DNA of 64,000 bases from Clostridioides difficile_D (GCA_945861085.1 OX244046.1:558001-622000), one strand, 5' to 3'. Shown: positions 1 to 8,737, numbered from the stretch's first letter. Numbers and translations: made by a program. The notes: generated by a model not told the origin, from the sequence alone.

Positions 1-410
1 GTCGTAAAGACAATAATTGAGATTATAACTATTTTCCATGACATTTCTTTTAAAGCTTCTATTTTATTTCCAACAGAAATTCCTGCAAAAGCTAGTAGTG
101 GAGTAGTTATAGCCATAAAGTTAATATTATTAGTGTTAGTTAAAAATACTTCAGATGTTGGGCTATAAGGCATACTAAGTAAAAGTCCTATTATAGTTGC
201 AAATCCAAAGGCTGGAAAGATTGATTTAGGAAATAAATCTTTTATAATCATAGCAGCCATAGCAGCTAATATTAGCATCACCATACCAGGAAGAGCTGTA
301 ACTATAGATGTACCAACGCTAATTCTTTGTCCTATAAGAATTATAACTCCAATAACAGACATAACCAATAATTGATATGAACTTTTCTTTAAATCTAAAT
401 TAGCAAACAT
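1..410 (-). CDS. partial polytopic membrane protein, truncated by window edge
   Basis: Reading the minus strand from the ATG at 410 gives about 136 residues (MFANLDLKKSSYQ...) before the window ends, so the C-terminus is missing. At least four or five hydrophobic segments are visible, including one around LLVMSVIGVIILIG and one around WKIVIISIIVF. It starts three bases after the stop of the DUF3100 gene (TAG-TAA-ATG), with the SD AGGAGAG inside that gene's end, so the two are translationally coupled and probably form one transporter-like membrane unit. No substrate can be inferred from what is visible. Confidence 0.75.
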   Translation of the reverse strand, partial: MFANLDLKKSSYQLLVMSVIGVIILIGQRISVGTSIVTALPGMVMLILAAMAAMIIKDLFPKSIFPAFGFATIIGLLLSMPYSPTSEVFLTNTNNINFMAITTPLLAFAGISVGNKIEALKEMSWKIVIISIIVFT

Positions 411-413
411 TTA

Positions 414-1265
414 CTAGCACTCTCCTTCTGTAGTTTCGATTTCTTTAGTCTTTTTATTTCTTGAGAATTTAGGTTCCAAAATCTTATACATAAAATTAGT
501 AAATGGTAAGGATACAAAAACTAAGAATATAATTCCTGTTATACTGGACATCATATTACTTGTTGCTGCATAGGCAAGTATTGTATCTGCCATTTCTGGT
601 GGTACCATAGTAGATAGTGAACCAGCAGCTGCTGTCATCATACTTCCACTACCAACACCACAGGCCATTCCCAAAGCATATGGGTGAAGACCACTATAAA
701 TAGATATTGAACCTAGCACACTAAAGTATATAGTTCCAAGAACAGTACCCATTAAATATGTACCAAGTACACCACTACCTTCTGGAGAGTTTATCCCATA
801 TTTCTCTGATATAACTCCTAAAGAAGGCTCACGGCTTATACTTGCAGTAGCTCCAACGGCTTCTCTTTTCATTCCAAATATCAATGCAAGAGGTAATGCA
901 ACGATTGGTGCAAGTATATGACCAAATTCTTGAGCGATAAATGCTGGTCCAGCCTGAATTATCTTGTCAATGTTTGGACCAACTGTAGTACCATACTTTA
1001 TACCAAGCATTACTAGTGCAATTCCAACGACTTCACCAGCAATGTTTATTTCTTTTTCTCCAATTACTTTTTTAAGTGCTTTAATTTTCTTTCCTAATAA
1101 ATCGGGTGTTATTATAAGTCCAATTATAACTGCATAAAGCATAGGGAACAGTACTATAGAGGCTTTTCCAATAGCTATAGTTCTTTGACCTATAAATTCA
1201 CATATTACTACCAATATTAAACAAGTTAAAAATACTTGAATAAAATGTTTTTTATTAATTTCCAT
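414..1265 (-). CDS. DUF3100 family membrane protein
   Basis: A 283-residue polytopic membrane protein with about eight to ten hydrophobic segments and glycine-rich loops (GVGSGSMMTAAAG, GTYLMGTVLG). Length and composition match the DUF3100 family, which is often paired with a second membrane protein, as here. The start is set by a strong SD (GGGGAGGAAATC before ATG at 1265). The C-terminus is a charged tail (KFSRNKKTKEIETTEGEC). The function of the family is not established; the gene pair looks like a two-component exporter or importer, but this is inference. Confidence 0.75.
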   Translation of the reverse strand: MEINKKHFIQVFLTCLILVVICEFIGQRTIAIGKASIVLFPMLYAVIIGLIITPDLLGKKIKALKKVIGEKEINIAGEVVGIALVMLGIKYGTTVGPNIDKIIQAGPAFIAQEFGHILAPIVALPLALIFGMKREAVGATASISREPSLGVISEKYGINSPEGSGVLGTYLMGTVLGTIYFSVLGSISIYSGLHPYALGMACGVGSGSMMTAAAGSLSTMVPPEMADTILAYAATSNMMSSITGIIFLVFVSLPFTNFMYKILEPKFSRNKKTKEIETTEGEC

Positions 1266-1713
1266 GATTTCCTCCCCAAAAAGAATAAATATTGTACTTA
1301 TCTAAAATAAAAAATACGTTTTCTTAAGCATAATACGTTTTCCTACATAAAATAACAAAAACTATTTCAGATAAGTTTTAGAAATGTCATTAACATGTCC
1401 TTAACTAAGGATAAAACAAAAATTTAACATTGTCAACGAAAAATATCTAAAATATTACATATTTTGAATATATTGTAATAAGGCTTTATTTATCAAAAAA
1501 TTGTTTAAATATTGTAGGAATAATAGGTAAAAAGCTTTAAAATTAATAATATAAAATTAAAAAATAGTAAATTAAAATTTTAAAATAGATGGATGAAAGT
1601 AGCTTAGAAAATATAGAAATGAATAGTACAATAGAACATAATACAGAAGCAGTCTTAATTAGTTGTAAAAATAAAGATTAAATAAATTTAATGACTTTAG
1701 TAGGTGGTAATGA
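1266..1713. other. gene-free divergent region
   Basis: AT-rich DNA between the DUF3100 operon (minus) and the WYL regulator (plus). Besides the repeats at 1313-1341 and the dyad at 1398-1411 it has a 30-codon ORF at 1589-1681 without a recognisable SD. No RNA gene or terminator was seen. Confidence 0.6.
1313..1341 (-). promoter_or_regulatory. paired direct repeats upstream of the DUF3100 operon
   Basis: On the minus strand AAAACGTATT occurs twice, 19 bp apart (plus-strand positions 1313-1322 and 1332-1341), just upstream of the DUF3100 start. A separate dyad TCCTTA-AC-TAAGGA lies at 1398-1411. Same-face direct repeats suggest an activator site, but no regulator is identified. Confidence 0.35.
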
Positions 1714-2637
1714 ATGAAAATAAATAGATTAACAGAAATAATAGTAATACTATTAAATAAAAAACTAGTAACAGCTAAAGAGTTGGCTAAGAGATTTGAG
1801 GTTTCTACAAGAACCATATATAGAGATATAGAAACTTTGTCTATGTCAGGAGTACCAGTATATATGACGAAAGGCAAGGGAGGAGGAATATCTTTAATAG
1901 AAGAATATTCTATAGATAAGACCATTTTGTCAAAAGAAGATAAAGAGAGTTTAATAGTGGCACTGAAAACATTACAAGCAACAAAGTATCCAGAAATAAA
2001 TTCAGTAGTAAATAAAATTGGTTCAATATTTGGAGAGCAGAACTTTGCAAACTGGATTGAAATAGACTTTACTGAATGGGGAAGTAATTTTAATGAAGAT
2101 GATAAATTTACAAAAATAAAAGAAGCTATTTTAAGGCGTAATACCATAAGCTTTGATTATGTAAATAGTTTATCAAGTCAAACAAACAGAACTGTCGAGC
2201 CTATGAAGCTTATGTATAAGAGTAAGACTTGGTATTTGTATGGATTTTGTAAATTAAAGGATGATTTTAGGATATTTAGAATTAGTAGAATAAAGAATTT
2301 AGTTGTAAGAGAAGAAGTATTTTCAAGAAAGGTTATAGAGGATGTATGTTTGAATGATTCTAAGGTAATTAAGGAAAATACTATAACTTTGAAATTGAGG
2401 TTTAAAGAAAAGATGCTTTTTAGAGTATTTGATGATTTTAATAAAGATTTAATAACCAAGAATGAAGATAATACATACGATGTAATTACAGAATTTCCCG
2501 TTGGGGAGTGGATTTATGGATATATTTTATCATTTGGGGATAATGTTGAAGTACTTGAACCTAGTGATGTTAGAGATAATGTAATAACTAGGTTAAAAGA
2601 GTTATCTAAAATTTATTTATTAGAAAATAATGACTAG
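1714..2637 (+). CDS. WYL-domain transcriptional regulator (HTH_11 type)
   Basis: 307 residues. The N-terminus has a DeoR-like winged helix (residues about 5-60: TAKELAKRFEVSTRTIYRDIETL, then the GKGGGISL wing). The C-terminal half carries a WYL-type ligand domain (RTVEPMKLMYKSKTWYLYGFC...FRISRIKNL). Such proteins usually repress or activate nearby genes in response to an unknown ligand. The start has the SD GGTGGT. It is followed 246 bp later by a GyrI-like small-molecule-binding protein, a common pairing. The end of the gene is duplicated in the tandem repeat that follows. Confidence 0.85.
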   Translation: MKINRLTEIIVILLNKKLVTAKELAKRFEVSTRTIYRDIETLSMSGVPVYMTKGKGGGISLIEEYSIDKTILSKEDKESLIVALKTLQATKYPEINSVVNKIGSIFGEQNFANWIEIDFTEWGSNFNEDDKFTKIKEAILRRNTISFDYVNSLSSQTNRTVEPMKLMYKSKTWYLYGFCKLKDDFRIFRISRIKNLVVREEVFSRKVIEDVCLNDSKVIKENTITLKLRFKEKMLFRVFDDFNKDLITKNEDNTYDVITEFPVGEWIYGYILSFGDNVEVLEPSDVRDNVITRLKELSKIYLLENND

Positions 2638-2770
2638 ACTAAAGATTTTATCTAAAATTTATTCATTAAAAAATAATGACTAGGCTAAAGATTTTATCTA
2701 GAATTTATTTATTAGAAAATAATAGCTAGACTAAAGAAGTTATATAAAGTTTGTTCGTTACAAAATGTCT
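2603..2770 (+). repeat. 46-bp tandem repeat overlapping the regulator 3' end
   Basis: Units start at 2603, 2649, 2695 and 2741 (exact 46-bp steps). The first covers the last codons and the TAG of the WYL gene, the fourth is degenerate. Each intact unit has the form TATCTAAAATTTAT...AATAATGACTAG. The period is not a multiple of three, so the extra copies are not coding extensions. Confidence 0.85.
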
Positions 2771-2797
2771 CACTAAGTTTAATTATATTAAAAATAT

Positions 2798-2811
2798 GAC
2801 ATAAAGGTGTC
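2798..2811. promoter_or_regulatory. candidate operator upstream of GyrI-like gene
   Basis: Small dyad GACA-TAAAGG-TGTC about 70 bp before the start of the GyrI-like gene, next to a TATAAT-like stretch (ATTATAAATTATAATT). The WYL regulator upstream is the obvious candidate ligand, but the site is short. Confidence 0.25.
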
Positions 2812-2883
2812 GTATATTATAAATTATAATTAAATAAGTTCAAGACTAAAATAGATTAATAAAAACAAAGTGAGGTATAAAGT

Positions 2884-3384
2884 ATGGATTATGAAATAGT
2901 AAATATAAGTAAAAAAATAGTTATAGGAATATCAAAAGAGACTACAAATAAAGATGGACAAGCAGTAAATGATATAGGTGAATCATGGAAAAAATTTATG
3001 GGAAAAGGTATATACAATGCTATAAAAGGCAAAAAAAATGAAAAGACAATAGGTTTATATACAGATTACCAAGGCGATTTTACAAGTCCGTATAATTTTG
3101 TTGCATGTTGTGAAGTAAATACTGATGTGGATAAATATAATAATTTAGACGAATTAAATGCTAAGGATAGTGTTGGAGAAATTGTTGTGAGTAAAGTTAT
3201 ACCAGCAGGTAAGTATGCAAAGTTTATTATAGTAGGAGATGCTCAAAAAGCTTTGGGAGAGTTTTGGGCTAAATTTTGGGAAATGGATTTTGATAGGACT
3301 TATATAAGTGATTTTGAAGAATATCAAAATAATATGTATGATATGAATAAACAGGAAATTCACATCTACATAGGTATAAAGTAA
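2884..3384 (+). CDS. GyrI-like small-molecule-binding domain protein
   Basis: 166 residues of AraC-effector-binding/GyrI-like type. It starts with the strand-type MDYEIVNISKKIVIGISKET, has a central YTDYQGDFTSPYNFVACCEVN segment, and ends with VIPAGKYAKFIIVGD...WAKFWEMDFDRTYISDFEEY...EIHIYIGIK, the usual closing strand pair of this fold. Stand-alone members bind hydrophobic or cationic small molecules and some are hydrolases. The SD is GAGGTATAAAGT before ATG. Its position after a WYL regulator suggests regulated expression. Confidence 0.8.
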   Translation: MDYEIVNISKKIVIGISKETTNKDGQAVNDIGESWKKFMGKGIYNAIKGKKNEKTIGLYTDYQGDFTSPYNFVACCEVNTDVDKYNNLDELNAKDSVGEIVVSKVIPAGKYAKFIIVGDAQKALGEFWAKFWEMDFDRTYISDFEEYQNNMYDMNKQEIHIYIGIK

Positions 3385-3420
3385 ATTTATTTGTAGGATT
3401 TAGTATATAAAATTTACAGC

Positions 3421-3454
3421 CTGGAAATATTTATGTGTATTTTTTAGATAAAAA
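3421..3454 (+). repeat. dispersed copy of the 56.7-kb repeat unit
   Basis: The 34 bases starting CTGGAAATATTTATGTGTAT match positions 56708-56741 with three mismatches. Here it occurs once, 37 bases after the GyrI-like gene; at 56.7 kb it heads an 81-bp tandem repeat. Confidence 0.7.
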
Positions 3455-3630
3455 ACACGGTAAAATCTTGATTATCCCCTAAAACATTGTATCTATCGCA
3501 ATATCTAAGGATTAGAACCACTAATTTTACTACTTACGAATGAGCCTTGATATGATGATAATCTGAGATTTGCAAAGATATGGTACAGCACATCAGTATT
3601 GAAACATCAAAATTGAATAAAGCATATAGA

Positions 3631-3661
3631 CTAAGGAACGCCACAAAGAAGCGTTCCTTAG
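3631..3661 (-). terminator. hairpin after the LysR gene
   Basis: Perfect 11-bp stem CTAAGGAACGC / GCGTTCCTTAG with a 9-base loop, 14 bases beyond the LysR stop on the minus strand. There is no clean T-run on either side, so it may be a weak or Rho-independent-like hairpin serving both directions. Confidence 0.55.
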
Positions 3662-3674
3662 GTGTAAGCATTAT

Positions 3675-4553
3675 TTATGATTCATTTAAGTTTTTTACTA
3701 ATTCAACGAAATTAGTTAGATTCTGTGAAAGCCATTTATCTTTGTGATATATTAATTGTGATTCTATTATATAATGTGTTTGATAATCAATTTTCGCTAA
3801 TTCTTTCTTATTTAACTCATTCTGAACAACTAACTGTGGTAAAATACATATTCCCAAATTACTTAAAACTGCTTGTTTTATAACTTGTAAACTGCTAGTT
3901 TCAAGAACGATTTTAGGATTTATGGAATACTCCAATAAATCTTTTTCAAACATTTTTCTGTAGCAACAATTTTTTCCAGTTAGAATAAGTTTTTGATTTT
4001 CAAAATCATAGATTGATACATTCTCTTTTTTTGCTAATTGTTGTTGAGGTGTGGAAAAAGCACAAATAGTTTCACTGATTCTTACAACAGTTTTTAAACT
4101 TGGATGATTAATAGGAGTATCTAATACATAAGCTATATCTATTGTATTGTCTGATAGTAAAGAGATAACATCTGGTGTATCTAAAACATATAAGTATATT
4201 TCTACAGCAGGATATTTAGTTTGGTAAGATTCTATAATATCTGGCAGTCTATATATGCAGATTGATTCAGAAGCACCTATAACTATGCGTCCTTTTTCAT
4301 TGTTTAAAAAGTTCTCTTTTAATTCTTTTGACAAGCTTAGTATTTTTTTTGCATAGGGGATTAAATCATGTCCAGCAGAAGTTAGAGTAATGTTTTTTCC
4401 AATACGTTCAAAAAGTCTGACATCTAATTCTTCTTCGAGTTGCTTTATTTGCGTTGTTACATGAGACTGTGCGTAGTGAAGATATTCAGCAGTTTTTGTA
4501 AAATTTTTTATTTCACTTAAAAGTAAAAATGTTTCTAAATGTTTAAGGTTCAT
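3675..4553 (-). CDS. LysR family transcriptional regulator
   Basis: 292 residues from the ATG at 4553, chosen because AAAGGAGAT precedes it by 5 bases; an upstream in-frame start at 4568 has no SD. The N-terminal winged helix is typical (MNLKHLETFLLLSEIKNFTKTAEYL...SHVTTQIKQLEEELDVRLFER...ITLTSAG), followed by the two-lobed effector domain (residues about 90-290). It is divergent from a cupin gene 122 bp away, the classic arrangement in which a LysR protein controls its neighbour. The effector is unknown. Confidence 0.9.
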   Translation of the reverse strand: MNLKHLETFLLLSEIKNFTKTAEYLHYAQSHVTTQIKQLEEELDVRLFERIGKNITLTSAGHDLIPYAKKILSLSKELKENFLNNEKGRIVIGASESICIYRLPDIIESYQTKYPAVEIYLYVLDTPDVISLLSDNTIDIAYVLDTPINHPSLKTVVRISETICAFSTPQQQLAKKENVSIYDFENQKLILTGKNCCYRKMFEKDLLEYSINPKIVLETSSLQVIKQAVLSNLGICILPQLVVQNELNKKELAKIDYQTHYIIESQLIYHKDKWLSQNLTNFVELVKNLNES

Positions 4554-4569
4554 TTTATCTCCTTTCAAA

Positions 4570-4588
4570 CAATCTCAAATCAAGATTG
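4570..4588. promoter_or_regulatory. LysR-type operator between LysR and cupin genes
   Basis: CAATCT-N7-AGATTG is an interrupted palindrome of the T-N11-A type bound by LysR proteins, just upstream of the regulator start and in front of the divergent cupin gene. It probably mediates autorepression and activation of the cupin gene. Confidence 0.55.
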
Positions 4589-4675
4589 TTTCAATCAAAA
4601 TAATCTATTTTATCAATTCATTTTTTTATGCTAACATGAAAATATAAAATAATCAATGAAAAATGGAGGTTAGTT

Positions 4676-5020
4676 ATGAAAGCTATAAATTTAGTAAAAG
4701 AAGTTAATGTGTTAGAAAATTTGTATGTTTATAAGAAAGTTGGATATTTGAATTCTCATGTTCTTAGCGTTGTTCAAGTTGAAAACCGTACCTTGGATTT
4801 TCATACACATGAATTTTCAGATGAACTTTTTTTTGTAATCGAAGGCAGTTTTAATTTAGAAACAGAAGCTGGAAAAACTAAAGTAAAGGCTGGAGAATTT
4901 ATTATTGTTCCTAAAGGTATGAAACATCGCCCTGTAGTTGAAAAATTAACAAAGTTTTTAATGATAGAGTTAGAGGGAACATTAAACAAAGAAAATAGTG
5001 GCGATTTATATGAAGACTAA
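4676..5020 (+). CDS. small cupin domain protein
   Basis: 114 residues forming one cupin barrel. Motif 1 is HTHEFSDELFFVIEGSF (residues about 43-59) with two His and a Glu as likely metal ligands; motif 2 is GEFIIVPKGMKHRP with the third His. Single-domain cupins of this size often act on small metabolites or modify carbohydrates; no substrate can be named. The SD is GGAGG before ATG at 4676. It is divergent from the LysR gene and probably its target. The last 29 bases are duplicated at 5792-5820. Confidence 0.85.
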   Translation: MKAINLVKEVNVLENLYVYKKVGYLNSHVLSVVQVENRTLDFHTHEFSDELFFVIEGSFNLETEAGKTKVKAGEFIIVPKGMKHRPVVEKLTKFLMIELEGTLNKENSGDLYED

Positions 5021-5111
5021 AGTTACCTATGTATGAAAGAATGTTAAATAAGCAAGTTGTTCTGTTCATTAAAGATATGACGAGATATTGTGGTGAAACG
5101 TAGTATTATTT
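4992..5111 (+). repeat. 120-bp direct repeat, copy 1
   Basis: Begins in the cupin gene tail (AAAATAGTG...) and runs to AGTATTATTT. Copy 2 lies exactly 800 bp downstream at 5792-5911 with about 90 percent identity. It contains a broken ORF, MYERMLNKQVVLFIKDM..., from 5029, which stops at 5103 and looks like the N-terminus of a lost small protein (possibly DUF3788-like). Confidence 0.75.
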
Positions 5112-5250
5112 GTGGGAAAAATGAAGAGATTTCATGAGGATATTAACTTATGAATTTTGATATAGAACTATTGCTTCACAAATGATGACATGAAAAGCGA
5201 GGAGTTTTTTACTTGTTTTTGATATGCTTTATGTAAAGGAGGTAAATGTA

Positions 5251-5754
5251 ATGAAAGATTTATTAGGATATGAAGAGTATAGTTTTGTAAGTTCTAAAGA
5301 TAAGGAATTTATATTGGCTTTTAACGCTGAAATGAATAGGCTTGGTTATACTTGTAATCAAACAATAGGAGAAGGATATTGTTGGGGTCGTAAAATGATT
5401 ATTTACACAAAAGCAGGAGTAAAAAGTAAAAAATCATATGCTCGGATTTATCTGCGTGAAAATGATTTAATTCTACGTATGTATTTCAGCAATGTGGACA
5501 AGCATAGACAGGCTATTGAACAAGCCCCCAACTATATTCAGCAAGCTTTTACAGGAGATTATGGAGCTTGTAAACATTGTCATAATATGAAAGAGGATTG
5601 TTCATGTAACCATAGGAAAAGCTATACCATTCACGGCAAGAGATATGAATTATGCGACGGATTTGCTTTTTGGTTTTTTTCTCCAGATGTTACAAAAATC
5701 CCAGAATATATTAAGCTGTTTCTTACCTTTTACCCTGAAAAGAGGAAAAAGTAA
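5251..5754 (+). CDS. uncharacterised cysteine-containing protein
   Basis: 167 residues from the ATG at 5251, which has the strong SD AAAGGAGGT; the in-frame ATG at 5224 has none. I do not recognise a named family with confidence. Visible features are a cysteine cluster at about 116-130 (CKHCHNMKEDCSC), a possible metal-binding knuckle, followed by a Y-x-L-C-D-G segment and an aromatic C-terminus. There are no membrane segments. The gene sits exactly between two copies of a 120-bp direct repeat, suggesting acquisition or duplication as a cassette. Confidence 0.6.
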   Translation: MKDLLGYEEYSFVSSKDKEFILAFNAEMNRLGYTCNQTIGEGYCWGRKMIIYTKAGVKSKKSYARIYLRENDLILRMYFSNVDKHRQAIEQAPNYIQQAFTGDYGACKHCHNMKEDCSCNHRKSYTIHGKRYELCDGFAFWFFSPDVTKIPEYIKLFLTFYPEKRKK

Positions 5755-5791
5755 TAACAAATTTTTTGTTTGTATGTTAACAGGAAAATAT

Positions 5792-5911
5792 AAAATAGTG
5801 TCGATTTATATGAAGATTAAAGTTACTTATGTATGAAAGAAGGCTAAATAAACAAGTTGTTCTAAGCATTAAAGATATGACGAGATATTGTAGTGAAATG
5901 CAGTATTATTT
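5792..5911 (+). repeat. 120-bp direct repeat, copy 2
   Basis: Second copy of the block at 4992-5111, including a copy of the end of the cupin gene (CGATTTATATGAAG) that here has no gene in front. It ends exactly where the IS1182-type remnant begins (5912), so the junction records an insertion or recombination event. Confidence 0.75.
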
Positions 5912-6112
5912 AAACAAAAGTATATCTATTAGCAGATGACTCTATTTTTGTACCATCAATAAATAGAGTATCCTTTGAAATCTCTTTATTATCTCCAAGA
6001 AAGTTTGTAAACTGTGCAATCAAATTTTTGCTTACTAGTGAAAAATGAATACTACAAAATCTTGCAATTGTTGAATGGTCTGGAGCACACAAGAATCCCA
6101 GGCTCTTTTGAA
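5912..6112 (-). pseudogene. IS1182-type transposase fragment, copy A
   Basis: The minus strand encodes LCAPDHSTIARF...LIAQFTNFLGD...DTLFIDGTKIESSANRYTFV, the DDE-transposase core around the second conserved Asp (FIDGTKIE). Only about 65 codons of a usually 450-550 residue protein remain and both termini are gone. A near-identical copy lies at about 7930-8126. Confidence 0.8.
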
Positions 6113-6131
6113 CTTGGGATTTATTTTTTTA
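6094..6131 (+). terminator. terminator-like hairpin
   Basis: AATCCCA / TGGGATT stem with a 14-base loop followed by TATTTTTTT on the plus strand, located in the end of the transposase remnant and running into the tail of the opposite-strand AAA gene. Confidence 0.5.
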
Positions 6132-7783
6132 TTGTTCAAAAATCATTTCACATTCTTTATTGTAAAAAGAAATTCCGACTTTTAAGATATTATTTATTCC
6201 TAATGCTAACAATTCATTATCATACTTTTTATCATTTATCTGTTTTAGTGCTATTTTAGCATCTTTTAATAATAATTCTTCTTTATCAGATTTTTTAAAT
6301 TCCATAATAATTCCTAATTCAGATGGATTTTTAGGTATTATAAGTAGGTCTGCCCTTCCATCTCCAGCTTCTCTATTTGACTTAATTATATAATTATCTG
6401 AAAGTAAAGCCATAATACCAATAGTAAATACATGGTAATATTGTTCGCTTTCATCTTCTTTTAAAGCAAAATAACTAAATACTCCAGCCAATATTTCTTT
6501 AAATCCTTTTTTAAATGATTCTGTATCTCCTTTTATTAAACTTAAAACAATAGGAATATATTCTTCTATTTTCATATCAATATTAAACCATTTAATTATT
6601 TCATTTTTAAAGAAATGTAAAACTTCTTTGTTAGGAATTATTAACCCAACTTGCCCATAATCATATTCATTAGATATCTTTAAATATCCACTAAAATATA
6701 ATAAACTCCAAGGAGAAGTTGATTCATCTGCAATATATCTAAATGCTATATTCTCATCAATAATATCTATTACTTCTTCTCCACTTATAAGTTTTTCAAT
6801 ACTATCCTTGTGCTTAATATTTACAAGCTCAACGACTATATCATTTGAACTTGTGTTTATCCAGTATGGTTTTTCAATGTAGTTACCATATTTAGTAGCG
6901 TTTTCTATATATTTCATAATTGACCAAGGATTATATATTTCCATATCTCCAAATTTGTAACCATCATAGTAATCTTCTAATAACTTTACATTTCTATTTA
7001 TGCCAAAATGGTTCAGTATTTTCTCTACCTCTTTTTTAGTAAACCCAAAACAACTTTCATAACCTTTATCTCTAATAGTATAAACACTTAAATTATTTAA
7101 CCCTGAAAAAATACTCTCTTTTGCTACTCTAAGAACTCCAGTCATAATTACTTTTTTTACATGTATATTATCTTTTATTGAATTTGAATAAAATGCTTTC
7201 ATAAAGTTTATTATTTCTTCATATACTCCCTCTGTATATGCTTTATTAACAGGAGTATCATATTCATCAATCAATAATATTGGTTTTTTACCAGTAGTTG
7301 AATGTAATGTCTCAGATAGATATGCTATTGATTCAATTAAATCAGAATCTTTATTAGAATCTAATATGTTCTCAAATTTTTTAGCTTTTCTTCCTGATAA
7401 TTCATCTATTAGATAATCAAAACGGTCCAGCTCATTTTTTATCTTTTTTACAACAAGTTCTTTTAAGCTTTCTAAATCATTTATATCACAACCATTAAAA
7501 CTTATAAATATAACAGGATATTGCCCCTGTTCTTTCATAATATCTTCATGTTTTGAAATTTCTAAATTTCTAAAAAGTTCTTTATTTTCTTCAGCTTCAT
7601 TATGAGAAAAAAATACTTAAGCATACTCATGTTTAAAGTTTTTCCAAACATTCTTGGACGAGTTATCAATATGTACTTATTATCTTCCCATACTTCTTTT
7701 ATAAACAAACTCTTATCAATAAAATATGCACCACTATTTATATACTCTTTAAAATCAGATGTTCCTATCTCAAAAAATTTCAT
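6129..7783 (-). pseudogene. AAA-ATPase-like / PD-(D/E)XK nuclease protein, frameshifted
   Basis: Two minus-strand frames together give a protein of about 550 residues. The first part, MKFFEIGTSDFKEYINSGAYFIDKSLFIKE...RPRMFGKTLNMSML, carries the modified Walker A of the AAA-ATPase_like family. The second contains ILLIDEYDTPVNKAY (Walker B type) and ends with the DUF1703 nuclease-like domain (YYHVFTIGIMALL...SNREAGDGRADLLIIP...GIIMEFKKS), where D and E-x-K supply the PD-(D/E)XK site. The frame breaks in a run of seven A (7607-7613); eight would restore it (YFFSHNEAEENKELF). The SD GAGAGGTG precedes the ATG at 7783. Such proteins are common in mobile-element-rich bacterial genomes; their role is unclear. 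Confidence 0.8.
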
Positions 7784-7929
7784 ATTAGACACCTCTCTTA
7801 TTAATTATTTTAACCTAATTTAATATTTATTAAAAGCTGATTATTTTTTACATAATTTAACTTCTTCTAATTTGAAATTAATTCTCTTACAGATGTAAAC
7901 AAAAAGCTATCTAGGCTAATAGAAAGCCC

Positions 7930-8126
7930 CTTTAAGTCTTTTTAAAATTCTTTATACATTTTTGTTATGTATTTGTTATAGCTTTTTTCCAAACAAAAGT
8001 ATATCTATTGGCAGATGACTTTATTTTGTACCATCAATAAATAGAGTATCCTTTGAAATCTCTTTATTATCTCCAAGAAAGTTTGTAAACTGTGCAAACA
8101 AATTTTTGCTTACTAGTGAAAAATGA
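7930..8126 (-). pseudogene. IS1182-type transposase fragment, copy B
   Basis: Positions 7991-8126 match 5912-6049 with only a few differences, one of which is a lost T that shifts the frame. Copy B continues past the point where copy A stops (FVWKKAIT...), so the two are independent truncations of the same element. The lower boundary is approximate; degenerate coding signal fades near 7930. Confidence 0.75.
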
Positions 8127-8441
8127 AGATGGAGTATTCCACCTATTTTTGATAAATATGATTAGTTAAAATAATCTATAAAGTTAAGTCTAATTTAATC
8201 GATAATACATGTATAGTAGTATAAATATTTATAACTAATTATGTTTCTATATAACTAAATAAGCAAATGACTATCTATTAGATATTAAGTAAGTGACTAG
8301 ATATTAGAGGAGCAAATGAGCTTGCCATTAAGTACTTTAAGTAGTATAAGGAGTTATTTTCATTTTTGGTAAATTACAAACTCGATGTATTATAAAAATT
8401 AATCTACTGAAATGATTTTAATTAATCTGAAAATTATTTTT

Positions 8442-8509
8442 TATAAAAACATAAAAAGATATAAGCTATATTAATTTGATTACTTTTGACAACTTTTTAT
8501 GTTTTTATA
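8442..8509. repeat. 17-bp perfect inverted repeat
   Basis: TATAAAAACATAAAAAG (8442-8458) and its exact complement CTTTTTATGTTTTTATA (8493-8509) are separated by 34 bases. It lies about 230 bp upstream of cheY and could be an operator, an RNA hairpin, or an old element end. Confidence 0.7.
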
Positions 8510-8737
8510 CAATTATATTTTTAATAACTCGTCAAAATGCCAAACATATATTACAATAGAGATATAAGTTTTTTTATTGACAAATTGTGTTAAGATGGTT
8601 GAATATAATATGGCATAAATAATTACTTTTATTTATCAATGAAATGTATTTATTGTGTAGCGAAAAATAGTCAGATAGTATAGGCAATAACTGAAAATAA
8701 AAGCATTTATTGTTGTACATATGGAGGAGTTAGTTTT

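Larger units (their letters stand above)
7784..8737. other. gene-free region before the chemotaxis operon
   Basis: It contains transposase remnant B, then about 600 bp of AT-rich DNA with no convincing ORF. It carries a 17-bp inverted repeat (8442-8509) and promoter-like elements TTGACA at 8577 and TATAAT at 8604, although 21 bp apart. The chemotaxis promoter is presumably in the last 250 bp. Confidence 0.6.

Noticed and set aside
1589..1681. 30-codon ORF before the WYL regulator
   Set aside because: No SD, no recognisable family, and short enough to arise by chance in AT-rich DNA.
5910..6092. 60-codon minus-strand ORF as a gene
   Set aside because: It is the surviving piece of a transposase, without its own start signal; reported as a remnant instead.
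8577..8609. TTGACA and TATAAT as the chemotaxis promoter
   Set aside because: The spacer is 21 bp, too long for a normal sigma-A promoter; kept only as a remark.
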